Made by a program: the position numbers and the translations under genes. This document shows positions 48,947-61,943 of a stretch of 64,000 nt of DNA, in pieces. The DNA comes from Pithys albifrons albifrons (taxonomy: Eukaryota; Chordata; Aves; Passeriformes; Thamnophilidae), in contig NC_092474.1 in the NCBI RefSeq assembly GCF_047495875.1, positions 2,497,001 to 2,561,000 on the forward strand, read 5' to 3'. Each line of letters opens with the position of its first letter. Positions within the stretch are counted from its first letter, which is position 1. The notes under the pieces are model-generated. The model was given only the letters and a program-made list of their open reading frames with translations. It made no database searches and was not told where the DNA came from.

Positions 48947-51900
48947 AAAGCTCAGTATGCACAGCTGATTAACCATCCTTAGTCCTTATCCCAGTGTTCA
49001 GTAACTTATCTGTTCCAGTGAGTTGTATTTTATCTTTCCAGTGCTCTATTGAAGCAAGAGCCCTGGTGAACAACAACTGAGGTAAATGACCTTGTCAAGG
49101 TCACACGGGAAGTGGATCTTGGAGCAGGGATCTGAATGGTTTTTCCATTGGTTTGGCAATAATGGATGGGGCTGAAAGAGAACTGTGTGCCCTTGCCAGG
49201 TCCAGGTAGTGAGCAGAATAAAGGAACAGCATATGTGTAATAAATGAGAGAGTTGCTTGAGATCCTGACAGCCACAGGACAAAGAAGACAAAAATTTTTA
49301 TCCTGTGACTGTTTTTCTTGCTTCTTCAGTGGTGCCAAAGTCTGGAAGTGAACAGTACCTGAAGCTGATGGTGATTTTTATAGTCTTCACCTCTTCTGTG
49401 AAACATGTATTAGCCTTAAAAGTAGTGAAAATGAGGAAATGCCAGTACAGTAGTGCTCCTCACCAGTGTGCATGGCCATGCAGGGCTGGCTAAAGTCTCT
49501 GATGGGGGAAGAGAGGAGCTTCAGAAGGACATAGGCTGGCACAGGAGGAGATGGTTGGCACAAAGGGAGACAGGATTCCTGGGCATGGAGCCCTCTGGCT
49601 GATTTCTTTTAATCTGCCAGTGTGAAGCAGAGCAGTGTGAGGGGAAAGAGGCCCAACTTCTTCTGTGTAGAAGCAGCCAGACATTTAGAAAACATCAAAC
49701 TCTTTCCTTTAGGGTCTTGTTCATGCACTTGCTCAATTCTGCCTTCAAATAGGCAGATATTAATGGGAGGGCACTGGATTGGCCTTTATGGAGAAGGGAT
49801 GTTAAATAAGATTATTAAGATTATATAAGATTTGGTCTAAATAATTGCTTTGTTTTCTTCTGTTTAATGAAACTGAAGAAGAGGAAACTTCATAGCTTCT
49901 GTTCTACATGTAAAAATTTCTCCACACATTTCTCTTTAGAACCTTTTCTTTTAATGGTGTAAGTACAAGTGGAGAACATGCAGTTCTTATTGTTGTTACA
50001 TGGAAATTAATAATGTTTTTGGGCAAAGACCAAACTCAGTTTCCAGAAGGCTGCTCTTCCCTGCCCATTCATCTCTGTGATATAAACCAACCCCAAAATA
50101 CACTGGCAGGATGAAAGGACTGTTTAGTATTCAGAGTTTCAAATACATTTAACATTGTCTTCACCTCGGAACCAAATTATTTCTTCAAGAACTGTACAGA
50201 GAACGCTTGGCTTTCAATTTACAGCGTGGTCTGTCAGAACATCCTGCAGTGGTGAGTGTCCTGGGCAGGTTTGCTGAACTTGCACCAACAAAGGCTCTGA
50301 ATACCATCTTGCAAACCTGCCTTGTCAGTGGGTGTGTTGGAGATTTAGATCAGGAGACATTTTCTGATGCTATTTCCCAGTGTTGTTACTGTTTCTGGAG
50401 GATGAATGTTCTACAAGAGAGAATAAGAGCTCAGAGCCCCGTGGTTTAGAGCAGTAGATGTCCTTCAGACTATGTTTGGGAGCTTCATTGAGTAAGCTGG
50501 TTAATGCATTGCTTAGTTTCCACTTTTAAAATTGGGATAACCCACCCCTCTCACAGACCTTTTCTTCAGCCTGAATAGGTTGCAAATTCTCAGTTCCACA
50601 AAAGGGAATTGTAGGGCTTTAATGTCTTTGTGTGAGGCCAAGACTAACAGGGCTGATCTGTAATAGCTACAACTGCACTGGATACAAATATGAGGACAAA
50701 ACTTTGTGTTTTTACCAAGATTGAAAAAGTTGTGGAGAATCCTCTGAAGTTCTGAGTCTCCCTTTGGACAAAGTACAACATTTTATTATCTCATTTCTAA
50801 TTTCATCTCTTTAATCTTTGGCCTTTTGATGGTATTGCTAATGATAGCAGGACTGAATTCTCCAACTCATTCCAGTTTCCCTGCAGACTAATGACAACCA
50901 AGTTATTCTCAAATATCCATTTCTTGGTTGTTCTTCTGGATTGATTCTGGTTTACTTTGGCTCACGTCTGGTGGAGGGGCAGGAACTTTGCCCCATGTTC
51001 TGCTGTTCCCACTGGAGAGAGCTGGAATTCTCCATGATGTAGTTTGATAGGCTGCCTGGCCTCAGCATTTATGTTGTGTGTGATTAATGTTTTCACCTTA
51101 GTGCAGGGCAGCAAACAAACATCTCTGTCTAGTAAAGCTCAGCACATGAGGGGGACATGCTCATCTATGGCTGAATTAGGAGTTGGAATCACAGTTCAAG
51201 AACAAGCTAGAGCTTGGATGGGAAATGAGAAGGAAGTCTCAGATCTTCATGGGAATTTGTGCTGCTGCTTTTGTGCTGGAGAACTGACCTGGATAACACT
51301 GGGTACTGTTTCTTTAATGCCACTGGCTTCATTCATTCCTGGAGATGTGAGGTATTTATTCATACCAATTTATTAAAGAAAAATCATACCTGAGGGCTGG
51401 TTTCATTACAACCTTTAGAAGCAGAAAATAGCTCTGCTAAGTCTCCTAAAATAATAATAAAAATAAAAGAAAAGAGAGAGAGAGGAAAGCCAAATTTAAT
51501 TAAATGTGTGTGTGGGTCTTTTGTTGTGTTGTTTGGGGATTTCTTTTTGTTAGTTTGGTGTTTTTATTTGGCCCCTCCTTAATTCTGAAGCCATTTTGTT
51601 CGTGGTACAGTAGCTGGCACGTGCTCTCATCTGATGGAGGGAGATGTGCAGCCTGAGCATGTGTAAAGAGAATGTGCACAATCCACTGGGGACACCGAGG
51701 TTTCCACAGCAATTTTGTAGAAATCCATAACAAATGCATTGTTAGATTGGTTTATTCCTTCTCTTTCCTGCTGTGTAAAGTATTTGATATTCAAATTAAA
51801 ATGGTGCTTGTTTAGGACAATTCAGTTATAGAATAAGCCTGGTAATTGGTGCCCGTGGGACTGTTTACACTCTGCTTGGTGTAATCCACTTATGGAAAAT

Positions 51901-52602
51901 TAATGAAAGGCAATTTCCTCCTCCGTTGTAGCTGTTTTAATATGTACACTATGTCGTTTCCTCTTCCAGCTGAAGCTTCAGATGGTTATTTTGGGCCAAA
52001 AGCTCAGACAAACTAACGTGTCCCTGGAGAGCTCCTGAGGGTTACAGGTGCCTTTGGCGATGCGGAGGTTGTGCCAGAGCCCCACAGAGCAGCGACTCAG
52101 AAACACGCTCAGAACTCCAAACTGTTCCTGTTCCCAGGGCACACCAGGAGGAGTAGTTTGCTACTAATTTATATCCCTCCACGAGACTTCCCACTGGCAG
52201 CTGAGCTGACTTGGAGTTTTGTTGAGCTGACAGATGAGAGCTGTGTCTGGCTGTCCCCTCTGGAGCACAATGCAAATGTGCACCTGAGTGTTCAGATCCA
52301 GAGTTTCCTCCTGCCCCAGCTCTGGGGAGCTGCCTCAGGCAGGGGACAGGGGCTTTTTGTGGTAAGCACATGGTCTGAGTCTGAATTTCGACTGTAATTT
52401 ATTTTCAACTTCCTCAAGTAGCCACAAAAGCCCCTTTTGTAATATTGGGGAGAAATAGAGGGAAAAGAAAGGGGTTATTACACCCCTCTGCAGTCTGTGA
52501 TATACTCAGTGTGCAGCAGTGGTGGGGTGGGGTGTCTTATGATATGAATGCAAGGGCAGGAGCACAGATTGGTTTTGTTAAAATGGACTTCATAAAGAAC
52601 TG
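48947..52602. other. Anonymous noncoding DNA
   Basis: No exon, RNA gene or named repeat was recognised. There is a purine-rich patch with AAT and AG runs at about 51448-51487. An AT-rich motif cluster at 51780-51990 is listed separately. Confidence 0.45.
51780..51990. promoter_or_regulatory. Candidate conserved noncoding block
   Basis: The block has GATATTCAAATTAAAATGG near 51786, GGTAATTGGTGCC near 51841, GTGTAATCCACTTATGG near 51880 and AAATTAATGAAAGG near 51897. TAAT-type cores are spaced in non-repetitive sequence. The call is from texture only and conservation is untested. Confidence 0.18.
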
Positions 52603-52866
52603 TAGTGATAGGACAAGGGGGAATGATTTTAAACTGAAAGAGAGTAGGTTTAGATTAGATGTTAAGGAGAAATTCTTTGCTGTGAGGGTGGTGAGGCCCT
52701 GGAACAGGTTGCAAAGAGAAGTTGTGGATGCCCCAACCTGGGAAGTGTTCAAGGCCAGGTTGGATAAGGCTTTGGTCTCATGGAAGGTGTCCCTGTCATG
52801 GCAGAGGGGTTGGAACTAGATGGTCTGGAAGGTCTCTTCCAATCCAAACCCTTCTGTGATTCTGTG
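52603..52866 (+). mobile_element. CR1 LINE 3' tail of a different subfamily (copy 6)
   Basis: This is a 264 bp CR1 fragment. It encodes the last part of ORF2 ('[19 protein letters not shown]', '[20 protein letters not shown]') and then a 3' UTR with GGTTGGAACTAGATGGTCTG and GGTCTCTTCCAATCCAAACC, ending TTCTGTGATTCTGTG. Sequence and protein differ clearly from the other six copies, although the layout is the same. This places it in another CR1 subfamily, close in style to the common chicken-type CR1 ends. The C-terminal frame is open from about 52568 to 52819, but the copy is 5'-truncated and inactive. Confidence 0.92.
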
Positions 52867-54960
52867 ACTTGGTCATCAGTAATTCTGAGTAGTTGTGGTG
52901 AAATCGTATTTTGCACAAGGAGCTCACCTGAAATTGAGTACATACATGAGAAAGGTGAGAATATTTGGCTTTATGCCACAGTTCTTCTAAGCAAGTAAAA
53001 TGAAAGGAAGCAAAAAACTTCTTATAGTTAGTAGCACATCCCTGTTCCATTATTGTTATCTGCAAATTATTGGGAATAGAATAGAGCAAAAAAAAAAGAG
53101 AGTACCTGAAAATCACTCCACTGTCTGTAAAATTTATGACAGATACTTTTCATTTAATTCATTCAGGAAATCGATGTGTCTTACAGAGTCATTTGACTGT
53201 GGTTGGCAGTGAAATGATAAATATACATGAAAACAGAATTGGATTAATAATTTTTGACAGGTAATATAATGCAGCTGTTGCTGAATGATATTAACAAGAG
53301 AAGGCATGTTAAGTCCCAATGTCAGAGTAAGGCTGGGTGGTTATAATGTCTGAATAAATTTCAGGCTGTGACTGAAGACTCTCGATGGCAGATGGAGATA
53401 GACAATATAAAGTTCCATTAAAAAGTCCTTTGCTTTGCTAATTCTTGACTCTTTTTCGTGGTCAGTGGTCTGCTCATCGATCTTGGCTGACTGGAATAGA
53501 ATTTCCCCCATTCTGTCTGCTGGAGCCGAGAGATTTCATTTGCAATATACTGAGTTGGGAAAAAGTGTGGAACAGCTCCCAGAGAAGGTTGTCGTCATCT
53601 GGGCAGGGCAGCATTTCCCTTAGAGCTTCCTTCTTTTCTAAGAAAGACTGAGATTTTTAGATTTCCTTCTTTAAGGTTTACAAAATTATTGTGAATGAAT
53701 ATGAGAGAGAAAATGTTCTTTGTGAAGGACATCAGATTGGCTTTCTTGTAGTTCTCTTATAGTTTTTCTGTTCCTCTCTTTCTTAATTTTCTTGTTTCCT
53801 TTTTTTTTTTTTGCTACCAGTCCCCACCCCCATGCCAGTTGTGTCTCAGCTCTCACTTGTGTGGGAATTTTTGCCCCCAAATAATGCAAAGGAACCAGAA
53901 TTCAACTTAAACTGCCTATGAATTCCTTCTGGGAAAGTGTATTACATGTGCTATTTCTTACAAAAGACAGGCTGAGATAATTGCATGTTGTCACTGTCCA
54001 TAGGGTGATGAGATAAAAAATACCTGTCCTTGGCTTGCACAGGTCCATGATCATTTTCTAGGCTTGGCTGTTTTCCCCTCTCTCCTATTGTCATATTTTA
54101 AGTACTGGCACCAACTGTACCCTTGCAGGTGCTGCATGTGCCAACATCATTCAGCAGATACAGCCTTGGAGAATGGAATAGTTCCATGGGGACTGTCCTT
54201 TTAACCACTGCCCACTTGCCTTTGGCTGAAGTGCTGTGTGTTTGTTGGCAAAACACATCTGGCTGAATTCACCCCTTGCTCTTATTCGTACCAGATTTGG
54301 CCCCCTTGTCACACTTGGATGGTGTTTGCATGTAAGTCCAGTGGGTGTTGTTAAGTAGGTTTTGAGGGTGGCAGATTTTATTTGGGGCAGTTTTACTTAC
54401 CCACCTGCAACAATGATTCCTTGTCTAGGGAACTAGAAGCTGTAATTTTAAAGGGAATTTAAAGACCAAGAGCACTTGTATAGGAGTAGAGATGTGTAGA
54501 GTCAGTAGGACTCAGATGCAAAAAAACCTCATTTCATTTACTCAAGATAAAATAGGAATTAAGATCACCTGGGTCAATTATTTCTCCTTAACAGCAATGT
54601 AAATCTGGAAGGACTGACAGTGAGGAATTTGATGACTTCAATGCATGTTGAGCTCTGGCCAGGTAAATGTTAAATAGGAATAAGCATATTTTAGAGATGA
54701 TGGAGATTGCTGAAGCTCAGAGGATTAGTTCTGCCACTGCAGAAGTCAGGACTTTTTAGAGAAATTCTCCTCCAAGCTTTGCAAAGGGTTGCTGTGCAAA
54801 AGCTGTTCTGCAGAAGAAGAGGAAGACAGAAAAGTGTTGCCTTCTCAATGCTAAAACACTATTTTGATGCTTCTTAGTGAATTAAACACCTTGGGTAATT
54901 GCTGAAAGACTAAGACACATGGAAATAGTTGGACTTCTTGTGAAACAGGGAGACGCTTTG
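52867..54960. other. Anonymous noncoding DNA
   Basis: No exon, RNA gene or named repeat was recognised. A T run lies at 53798-53812 and an A run near 53089-53097. Confidence 0.45.
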
Positions 54961-55606
54961 CAGCTCAGTGGAGTTACATCATGTGAGATTTTTTATTTGA
55001 GGAATTTCTTAAGGGGAAAAAATCCCCAAAAAAATCCTCCATTGCAGCTCAGTGGAGCTACACCATGTGAGAATTTTTGAGGAATTTCTTAAGGCGAAAA
55101 AATCCCCCAAAAAATCCTCCATTGCAGCTCAGTGGAGCTACACCATGTGAGATTTTTTGAGGAATTTCTTAAGGGGAAAAAAATCCCCCAAAAAATCCTC
55201 CATTGCAGCTCAGTGGAGCTACACCATGTGAGATTTTTTATTTGAGGAATTTCTTAAGGGGAAAAAATCCCCCAAAAAATCCTCCATTGCAGCTCAGTGG
55301 AGCTACACCACGTGAGAATTTTTATTTGAGGAATTTCTTAAAGGGAAAAAATCCTCCAAAAAATTCTCCATTGCAGCTCAGTGGAGCTACACCATGTGAG
55401 AATTTTTATTTGAGGAATTTCTTAAAGGGAAAAAATCCTCCAAAAAATTCTCCATTGCAGCTCAGTGGAGTTACACCATGTGAGATTTTTTGAGGAATTT
55501 CTTAAAGGGAAAAAATCCTCCAAAAAATCCTCCATTGCAGCTCAGTGGAGCTACACCATGTGAGATTTTTTATTTGAGGAATTTCTTAAGGGGAAAAAAT
55601 CCTCCA
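54961..55606 (+). repeat. Minisatellite, eight units of 80-84 bp
   Basis: The unit begins CAGCTCAGTGGAGCTACACC and continues ATGTGAGATTTTTTATTTGA, GGAATTTCTTAAGGGGAAAA and AATCCCCCAAAAAATCCTCC. Units start at 54961, 55045, 55125, 55206, 55290, 55374, 55458 and 55538, giving lengths 84, 80, 81, 84, 84, 84, 80 and a final partial unit of about 69. The two length classes differ by presence or absence of a four-base piece in TTTTTTATTTGAGG. Variants (GATTTTTT versus GAATTTTT; CCCCCAAAA versus CCTCCAAAA; AAGGGG versus AAAGGG) are shared by neighbouring units, which suggests expansion by local duplication. A plus-strand ORF (55203-55493) runs through in-frame 84 bp units and is probably a by-product. 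Confidence 0.97.
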
Positions 55607-58392
55607 CTGAGTTTCTGCAAGCACTCCCAGTCCAGCTTGCAGACTCTCTAGTTGGGTGTCTGGTAGCAGAGGCACTGTAAAGGGAAATAAATTTTTAGCC
55701 ATTTTTCAGCCCTTTGGGACATAAGGAGGTAGATGAGTGTATGATATGATCACTGTCCTTGCTTGAATGTGTAATTTCATCTTTAAAATGAAAGGGTATT
55801 ACTTTAATAGCATATTTTTAGCTTTGCTCAGAATCCCTCCAGACAAAGTCCCTCGAGCCTGACCAGTTGCTCAGAGGCACTAAACAACTTGGAGGAGATC
55901 TGCTCTGCATTTCACTACCTACTGGCATTTAACATTTTAGCTGTTGACTTACTCAAGCAATCACTTCTTTTCCCTTGCGAAAGCTTTTCATCTGAAGGCT
56001 TCATATCTCAGCCAGCATCTGTTTCCTCCTGAAAGACAACACCACTATTGAGTGAGAAAATGGACAATATGCAGAGTCAGAAAAATGCACTAAGGAGCCT
56101 CAAACATGGTGTGAATTAATGTGAATTATTGAAGTTTTAGCACATCTCTAGTGGGAGGCCTGGAAGAACCAGTGGGAGCCCTTCTATAGAAGGTCCTGTT
56201 TATACCCAGCAGAAATACAGTGAAGAACCTCCTGCTTGAAACTGCCATGTCATGAACAGTTTTGTGTTAGTTTTGGTTGTCTTCTAAAGGCTGAGAATTG
56301 CTGTAAGCAGTGAAGTGACTGGGACGTAGAAAGGATCCAGTTCAATACTTTTTATAACAGCAAGAAATGGTTAACACAGGGAGAGGCTGGAATTAATTGA
56401 GTTGTTCAGCTGTAGCTCATCTACTCTTCTGTCATGAAACCATCAGAGTTACCATTTTATTACTCAGCCAGGACCTGGATGAACATTTTAGTGAGACAGA
56501 GTAGATAAAGAGGCAAGGGATATAATAGGTAGCACTGGAATTATACGACTCTTATTAGAGCTTGTTTCAAAGATTATTTTAATTTAATTGATCAATTAGA
56601 TAAAATTATATACTAGAGTGCTGCTGGCACAGGCTTGGGTGGGTGCTACCAGAATTTGTAATGTCCATCATATCAGTCACAGCTATCTTTAAAATGATTT
56701 ACAGGATGAAAAAGAATGTTTTTAATTAGAGCATTACTTGTTATCTTTACAGGATTATTTAAACGAGCAGTGGGAGCTGTGGCTTGATAACATCCCTGTA
56801 AGAATATTCCTCCAAGCGTACAAGCCATAGATCTTGAGATAGACACATTTGGATTGCCTTTACAGCTTCATATATCCATTTTGCAGTGATTAGAAATAAA
56901 ACCACATCAGGAGACCAACCTCCGTGCTCAGGTTTAATTGCCATCAGTTAGAAACTGGTTTTTTTCCTAATGTGTGAGTTGTTTCCCTCTTTTCTTGTCA
57001 TATTTATCTTTGTTCTTTCAACACATATCAACGATTTCAGCATAATTTGGTCATGCTAGGTTTTGAATAACATAGTATTTAAAAATAAAGAGGTTTCTTG
57101 TTCACAGTTCTCTCTAATCTGGACAGATCCTCAGCTTGTTTTGATAGCTTTATATCCTCTTCCTTTCACTGCCTTCTACTGCTGAGTGGTCTTGGTATTC
57201 TGGACTACTAAAATATGGGAACAGTTTCTGATACTGCTCTTGTACAGAAATGGCATCTTTCAGTGTGATTTCAAAGCCTTTCTGAATAGAACTTCAGTCT
57301 CATATATTAGGGAAACATCAGCAGCGTGAAAACTAGTTATGTTCAATTAAAAGAAATGTTTTCAGAAAATATATGATTTTGTCTAGCAATGCTTTGCATT
57401 TTATTCACAGGAAAGAGCCCAAAGTCTCTTTGTACCCAACTTCTAATGTCATCTTCTTTGGCTTTTGTGTCTAATGAATGCCAGTGTTTTGCAAATATAC
57501 ATTTGACAAGAATGAAAAAGGCTTTGTTCAGCTTCTTCCCAAGAAATAAAAAAAAAACAAAACGTCTGACTAGTCCTGACAGTTCTGCTAAGGCAGAGAA
57601 GACACTTGTCTTAAGTAGCACAAAACGTGTGATAAACACAGATAAAGATGGATCTGTGTGCTCTGTTCGACTGATGTCAGTCAAATCCCAGCCAGGCTTT
57701 CCTTCCTAACAGATCAGTTGTAAGAGGAGATTTTGTGCTGAGCACTAAAATAGTTCTGGAAGGCTGAAATCTTCCCTGGCCCTTAACTCTGCGTGCTGCA
57801 TCGGCATGTTCCCAGGAATACAGAAGATTGATATTTTCTGGTAACTATTTGGAAGCATTCAGCTGAGTAATGGGGTAGATATTCTACTCAGGGACTCATT
57901 TAGTCTGCTTCTGTCTTTCTGGTTTATACTCTAATGAGATGAGTTACTAGCCAGACACGCAGGACAAATGATGTGCTGAGGTTTGATTGCCCCCCCACCA
58001 TGCACTTCAGGTGGTTGTTTGTGTCTCGAGAGTGGATGTAAAGTAGGGGGGTTTGGTAGTAGTGGGTTCTGCCACTTGCATTTGTTTTAGAGATGTTGCC
58101 ATCAATAGGACAAAGGGAGAATTGCCAAAGCAGAGCAAGGCAAGTGCCTGCTGTTTCCAGTCTGAGGCAGGTTGGGTGATGCCAGGGGATCTGTTACAAG
58201 CAGCCATGAACTCTGAGTTTGAAACAGTCAGAAAACCTGTGCAAATGTTGGGCTTCAGCCTCCATCACAGGGCAGTCCAAACTCCATCCCAGGACATCAG
58301 GGTTCCTAAGATTGCTAAGCCTGTCCTTTCTGATTTGGAGCCTTTTTATGTTTACCTTGCACTGGGTAAAAGAAGGGACTGCAGAAGACAGA
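55607..58392. other. Anonymous noncoding DNA
   Basis: No exon, RNA gene or named repeat was recognised. The sequence is AT-leaning with short ORFs only, many in overlapping pairs on opposite strands. Confidence 0.45.
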
Positions 58393-58975
58393 CATGGCCA
58401 GCAGGCCCAGGGCAGTGACCCTTCCCCTGGACTCTGCCTTGGGGAGGCCACACCTTGAGTGTTGTGTTCAGTTCTGGGCCCCTCAGTTCAGAAAGGATAT
58501 TGAGGGGCTGGAGCGAGTCCAGAGAAGAGCAACGAGGCTGGAGAAGGGACTGGAGCACAAGTGCTGTGGGGAGAGGCTGAGGGAGCTGGGGGTGTTCAGC
58601 CTGGAGAAGAGGAGGCTCAGAGGTGACCTCAGCACTGTCTGGAACTGCCTGAAGGGAAGTTCTGGCCAGGCGGGGGTTGGTCTCTTCTCCCAGGCACTCA
58701 GCAATAGGACAAGGGGGCACGATGGGCTCAAGCTCTGCCAGGGGAAATTTAAGTTGTAGATGAGAAAACAATTCTTTCCAGAGAGAGTGCTCAGGCATTG
58801 GAATGGGCTGCCCAGAGAGGGGGTGGATTCCCCATCCCTGGAGATTTTAAATGCAGATTGGCCGTGGCACTGAGTGCCATGATCTGGTAAAGGGACTGGA
58901 GTTGGACCAAGGGTTGGACTCGATGATCTTGGAGGTCTTTTCCAACCCAATCAATTCTATGATTCTATGATTCTA
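58393..58975 (+). mobile_element. CR1 LINE fragment, 3' end, best-preserved frame (copy 7)
   Basis: This is a 583 bp 5'-truncated CR1 copy. The C-terminal ORF2 segment is open without interruption from 58394 to 58759: '[19 protein letters not shown]', '[16 protein letters not shown]', '[20 protein letters not shown]', '[13 protein letters not shown]'. It has TGG where copies 1 and 3 have TAG. A small change near 58756-58770 (TTGTAGATGAGAAAACAATTC) then introduces a stop before the final '[19 protein letters not shown]' part. The tail is the AAATGCAGAT type with one T fewer than its relatives, and the end is ATTCTATGATTCTATGATTC. It is inactive. Confidence 0.94.
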
Positions 58976-61861
58976 ATCAAGAAGTCAGCTGTCTTGTTCT
59001 TCCAGCAGATTGCAAGATGAGACATGTGCATACTGCCCCTCAGTGAGTGCCAGTCCTACACAGGGCACTGTGCAAAGGCTCAGCCCACCTCACAATTGGC
59101 TATGAGGTGTGCCCCTTTTTAATAAATGTCATGCTTGCTAAAGACTCCAGGCAAAGCATGAGATATGCTGGGACCCTGAAAAAGAAAACACAAACCCCCT
59201 CTCATGTCCATCTCTAAAATGAGAGGAGTAGTATATCTGATTTATGAAAAATGTATAGATGTGACTCAAGAACAGCTTGTGCTTTCACACTAAATAAAAG
59301 GAGAAGACAGAAGAGGGAACTTGAATGTCTGTGAGCATACTCATGTATACAAATGACTGTCATAAATCTTTTTGCATGATTGCTTTGCTTTGTGGCATCT
59401 CTTTGGGGAGTTCTGCAGGGGAAAAAGCCCTGCAGTTTGAGAAACTGGGAAAAAATGCAGAAGAAAATGGATTTGCTGATATAATTATGCAATTCTTGTA
59501 GAACATATTTGGTCTGCTAATCAGAATGGAAGGGAAAAGCTTAGGCAGTGTTGTTGGTTTAAGGGAATTGAATTAAAAGACCAAACATCCTGGGTGAGGC
59601 TGCTGCAGGCTCGGGAGGCAGGCCTGGCTCTGGAGGGAGTTGGAGGCAGAGCCCTGCAAACCATGCTAGTGTCTCATGGCTGAGGAAAGAAAATGCTTTA
59701 TTCTTGTGAGATGGGCTGGGGAGAAAAAAAGATTCCTCAGCTGGTATAAATCTGCCTTGACATCGATGCTTGTTCACATTACCTGCAGATTTGGTCCACA
59801 GTATCCTTAGTCTGGGTTTCAAGTCACTCCTGATTGTGGTCTGGCTCCATCAGCCTGGAGCTCAGGGCAGGATGCAGAGCTCCTTGGAAAAGCAAGATGA
59901 ATCCTGGGGAGTTCATCTCCCATGGGCATTAGTGCTGTCATGGCCAGAACAGATCCTGGACTCCAAGCTGATGTTCCTCTGTGACTGTGTCACAGCTCTG
60001 CCTTGCTGATTTCTTCAAAGCATCGTTCCCCTTTGGCTCTTCAGGTTACATGGTGGGTGATTCTTAGTGATCCTTCTGATATGGAAAGCAGGAGAAAGTG
60101 AATGAGATCGTTAAGAAAAATGGCAGAGGGGAAATGAGAGGAAAGACAATGGAAAAGGAACAGTGAACTGTTTGTGCCCTTGTAATGTGGTTGATATCAT
60201 TGTGCTTTTCCAGAAAAGCTTCATCCTCTGCAGGGAGAAGGTCTTCCCCACCAGATCAAGGCTAAAGAATGTGACTGGCAGCCCTGTGGCTTGGTCTTGC
60301 TTCTGATTCTGTGGTCCTGATGTTGGTCTGAGCTGTACATCCCACTGTTGCTTGCACATAATCTTCTGGGCCCAGGACTTACCTGAGAGGTGTTTCTGAA
60401 ATGAATAGTTTGCAGAGGATTGCCTGTTAATTTGCCAGACTTTTGCATGCTTGTGGAATAGTTAAATAATATAGAAATAATAGTTATACATAATAATTAA
60501 AAACTATTAAAGTTCCAATAAAGTATCCCCCAAAAGTATATTTGGACAGTAAGGAAGGATTTACTTTGATCATATGGAGAACTTTTTGCAAACCATGGTG
60601 AATGCAATTTTCTTTTCTGCAAAAGGATATTGCATCTATAATAGAACAGCTCAGAGCAACACTCATGATGGTGCCCTCATGCCTGTCCTGAAATGACTGT
60701 AAATGATGCCAGCAAGTTCAATCAGGCTGATCTGTCCTGCTCTTCCTAACATCAGCCATCTGGCTCCACAGCCTTTGTGTTGTGCATGACCAGCCAGCTG
60801 CCATCTGCACATCTCAGCTTCCAGCCCCATAAGCCTCCCTTGGACCTGGCCACCACAGGGGCTCGAAGAGCTGCTCAGACTTCCATGAAGGTGTAACTCC
60901 AGAGAAACTGTTTGTTATATTCAGTGGAAAGAGCAGTAACCACATGGAAAGGCTATTGCCTTTTCTTTCTGTCATTGAGCTGTGATGCAAAAAGGAAGAA
61001 AAGCAAGGATTATAGCAGAATTGCTGTTAGTGTGGGGGAAGCAAAGTCCTCAGCTGCTCCGTGATCCTGTGGTTTTCTTTAAGGAGATACTTGCACTAAA
61101 AGCATAATAATTGTCTTTGATCAATACATGTTCCTTTCAGTTGAAAGCCTCTTGAATTTTGAAAGTCAGTAGACAGTCCCTTTTGCCTTCCTTCACAGAT
61201 TTTTTGAAGAAACCAGAGATACTCATGTTAAAAAAGGAACCACAGAAACCCACTCTGTGGTTTCCTCATGCCGCGCTCAGTTCCTTCATCCAAAGTGTTT
61301 GTTTACCCAGACAGCTCCCAGCAGAGCCAGGCCTTGGCTGACAGCCCTTGGCATGGGCCAGCAGAGGCAGCCTTGCTTCATCTACCAAGGCATTTGTCTG
61401 AGACTTTAAATCCCCTTGGAAGTCCCAACTGCAGCCGTAGGAAAGCTGTCTCCTCTTCACACCTCTGGCAGAAAGAGCACAGCCTCAATCTGAAGGACCT
61501 GAGCAAGGACAGGGAGGGTCCAGGCTGGCTGGAAGCACCCACTCATCTGGGAGGCAATATTGTGGCCTTGTGCTGAATGGAGAGCAGTACCATGTCCCAG
61601 TGCTTTGTAGAAAAAAGTAACAGAGAGAGGGTGGGGCGTATCTTGCTGTAAAAGCCACTCTGAGCGCTGTTGAAATAATCTTTGATAACTCAGAGAAAGG
61701 TGCAGCTGTGCCTTTCATTGAGCAGCAATGAGGATGGTGGAAACTGCTTACCCCTAATTACACAGACTTTTCTGTTACATTAATAGCCATCCCTCTGCCT
61801 GGCTGGGCTGCCAGGGGCTCGCTGGGTCCGTGTGCTCAGCAGCCCAGCAGGATGGAGGCTG
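58976..61861. other. Anonymous noncoding DNA
   Basis: No exon, RNA gene or named repeat was recognised. The open frames are short and without features. Confidence 0.45.
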
Positions 61862-61943
61862 TGCCACAAGCAGTTCTTGCTGCTGTCATCCAGTTTTCCA
61901 TGGGGTGTGTAATGTCAGTAACTGGATGCAGCAGGATTTGGTG
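61862..61943 (+). repeat. 82 bp direct repeat, first copy
   Basis: This segment, starting TGCCACAAGCAGTTCTTGCT and ending GCAGCAGGATTTGGTG, recurs in the same orientation at 63048-63129. I count 10 mismatches and no gaps over 82 bases (about 88% identity). Similarity falls off on both sides. It does not match the CR1 or LTR copies in this window. Confidence 0.9.

Noticed and set aside
35255..57360. Shared word TTCAATTAAAAGAAATGTTT at 35.26 and 57.34 kb as a repeat
   Set aside because: Similarity does not extend beyond about 20 bases of AT-rich sequence, so it is likely coincidence.
57655..57690. GTTCGA word as a tRNA B-box
   Set aside because: No A-box, cloverleaf or terminator run at the right spacing.
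58352..58950. Two overlapping minus-strand ORFs of about 150 codons
   Set aside because: Both are antisense shadows of CR1 copy 7.
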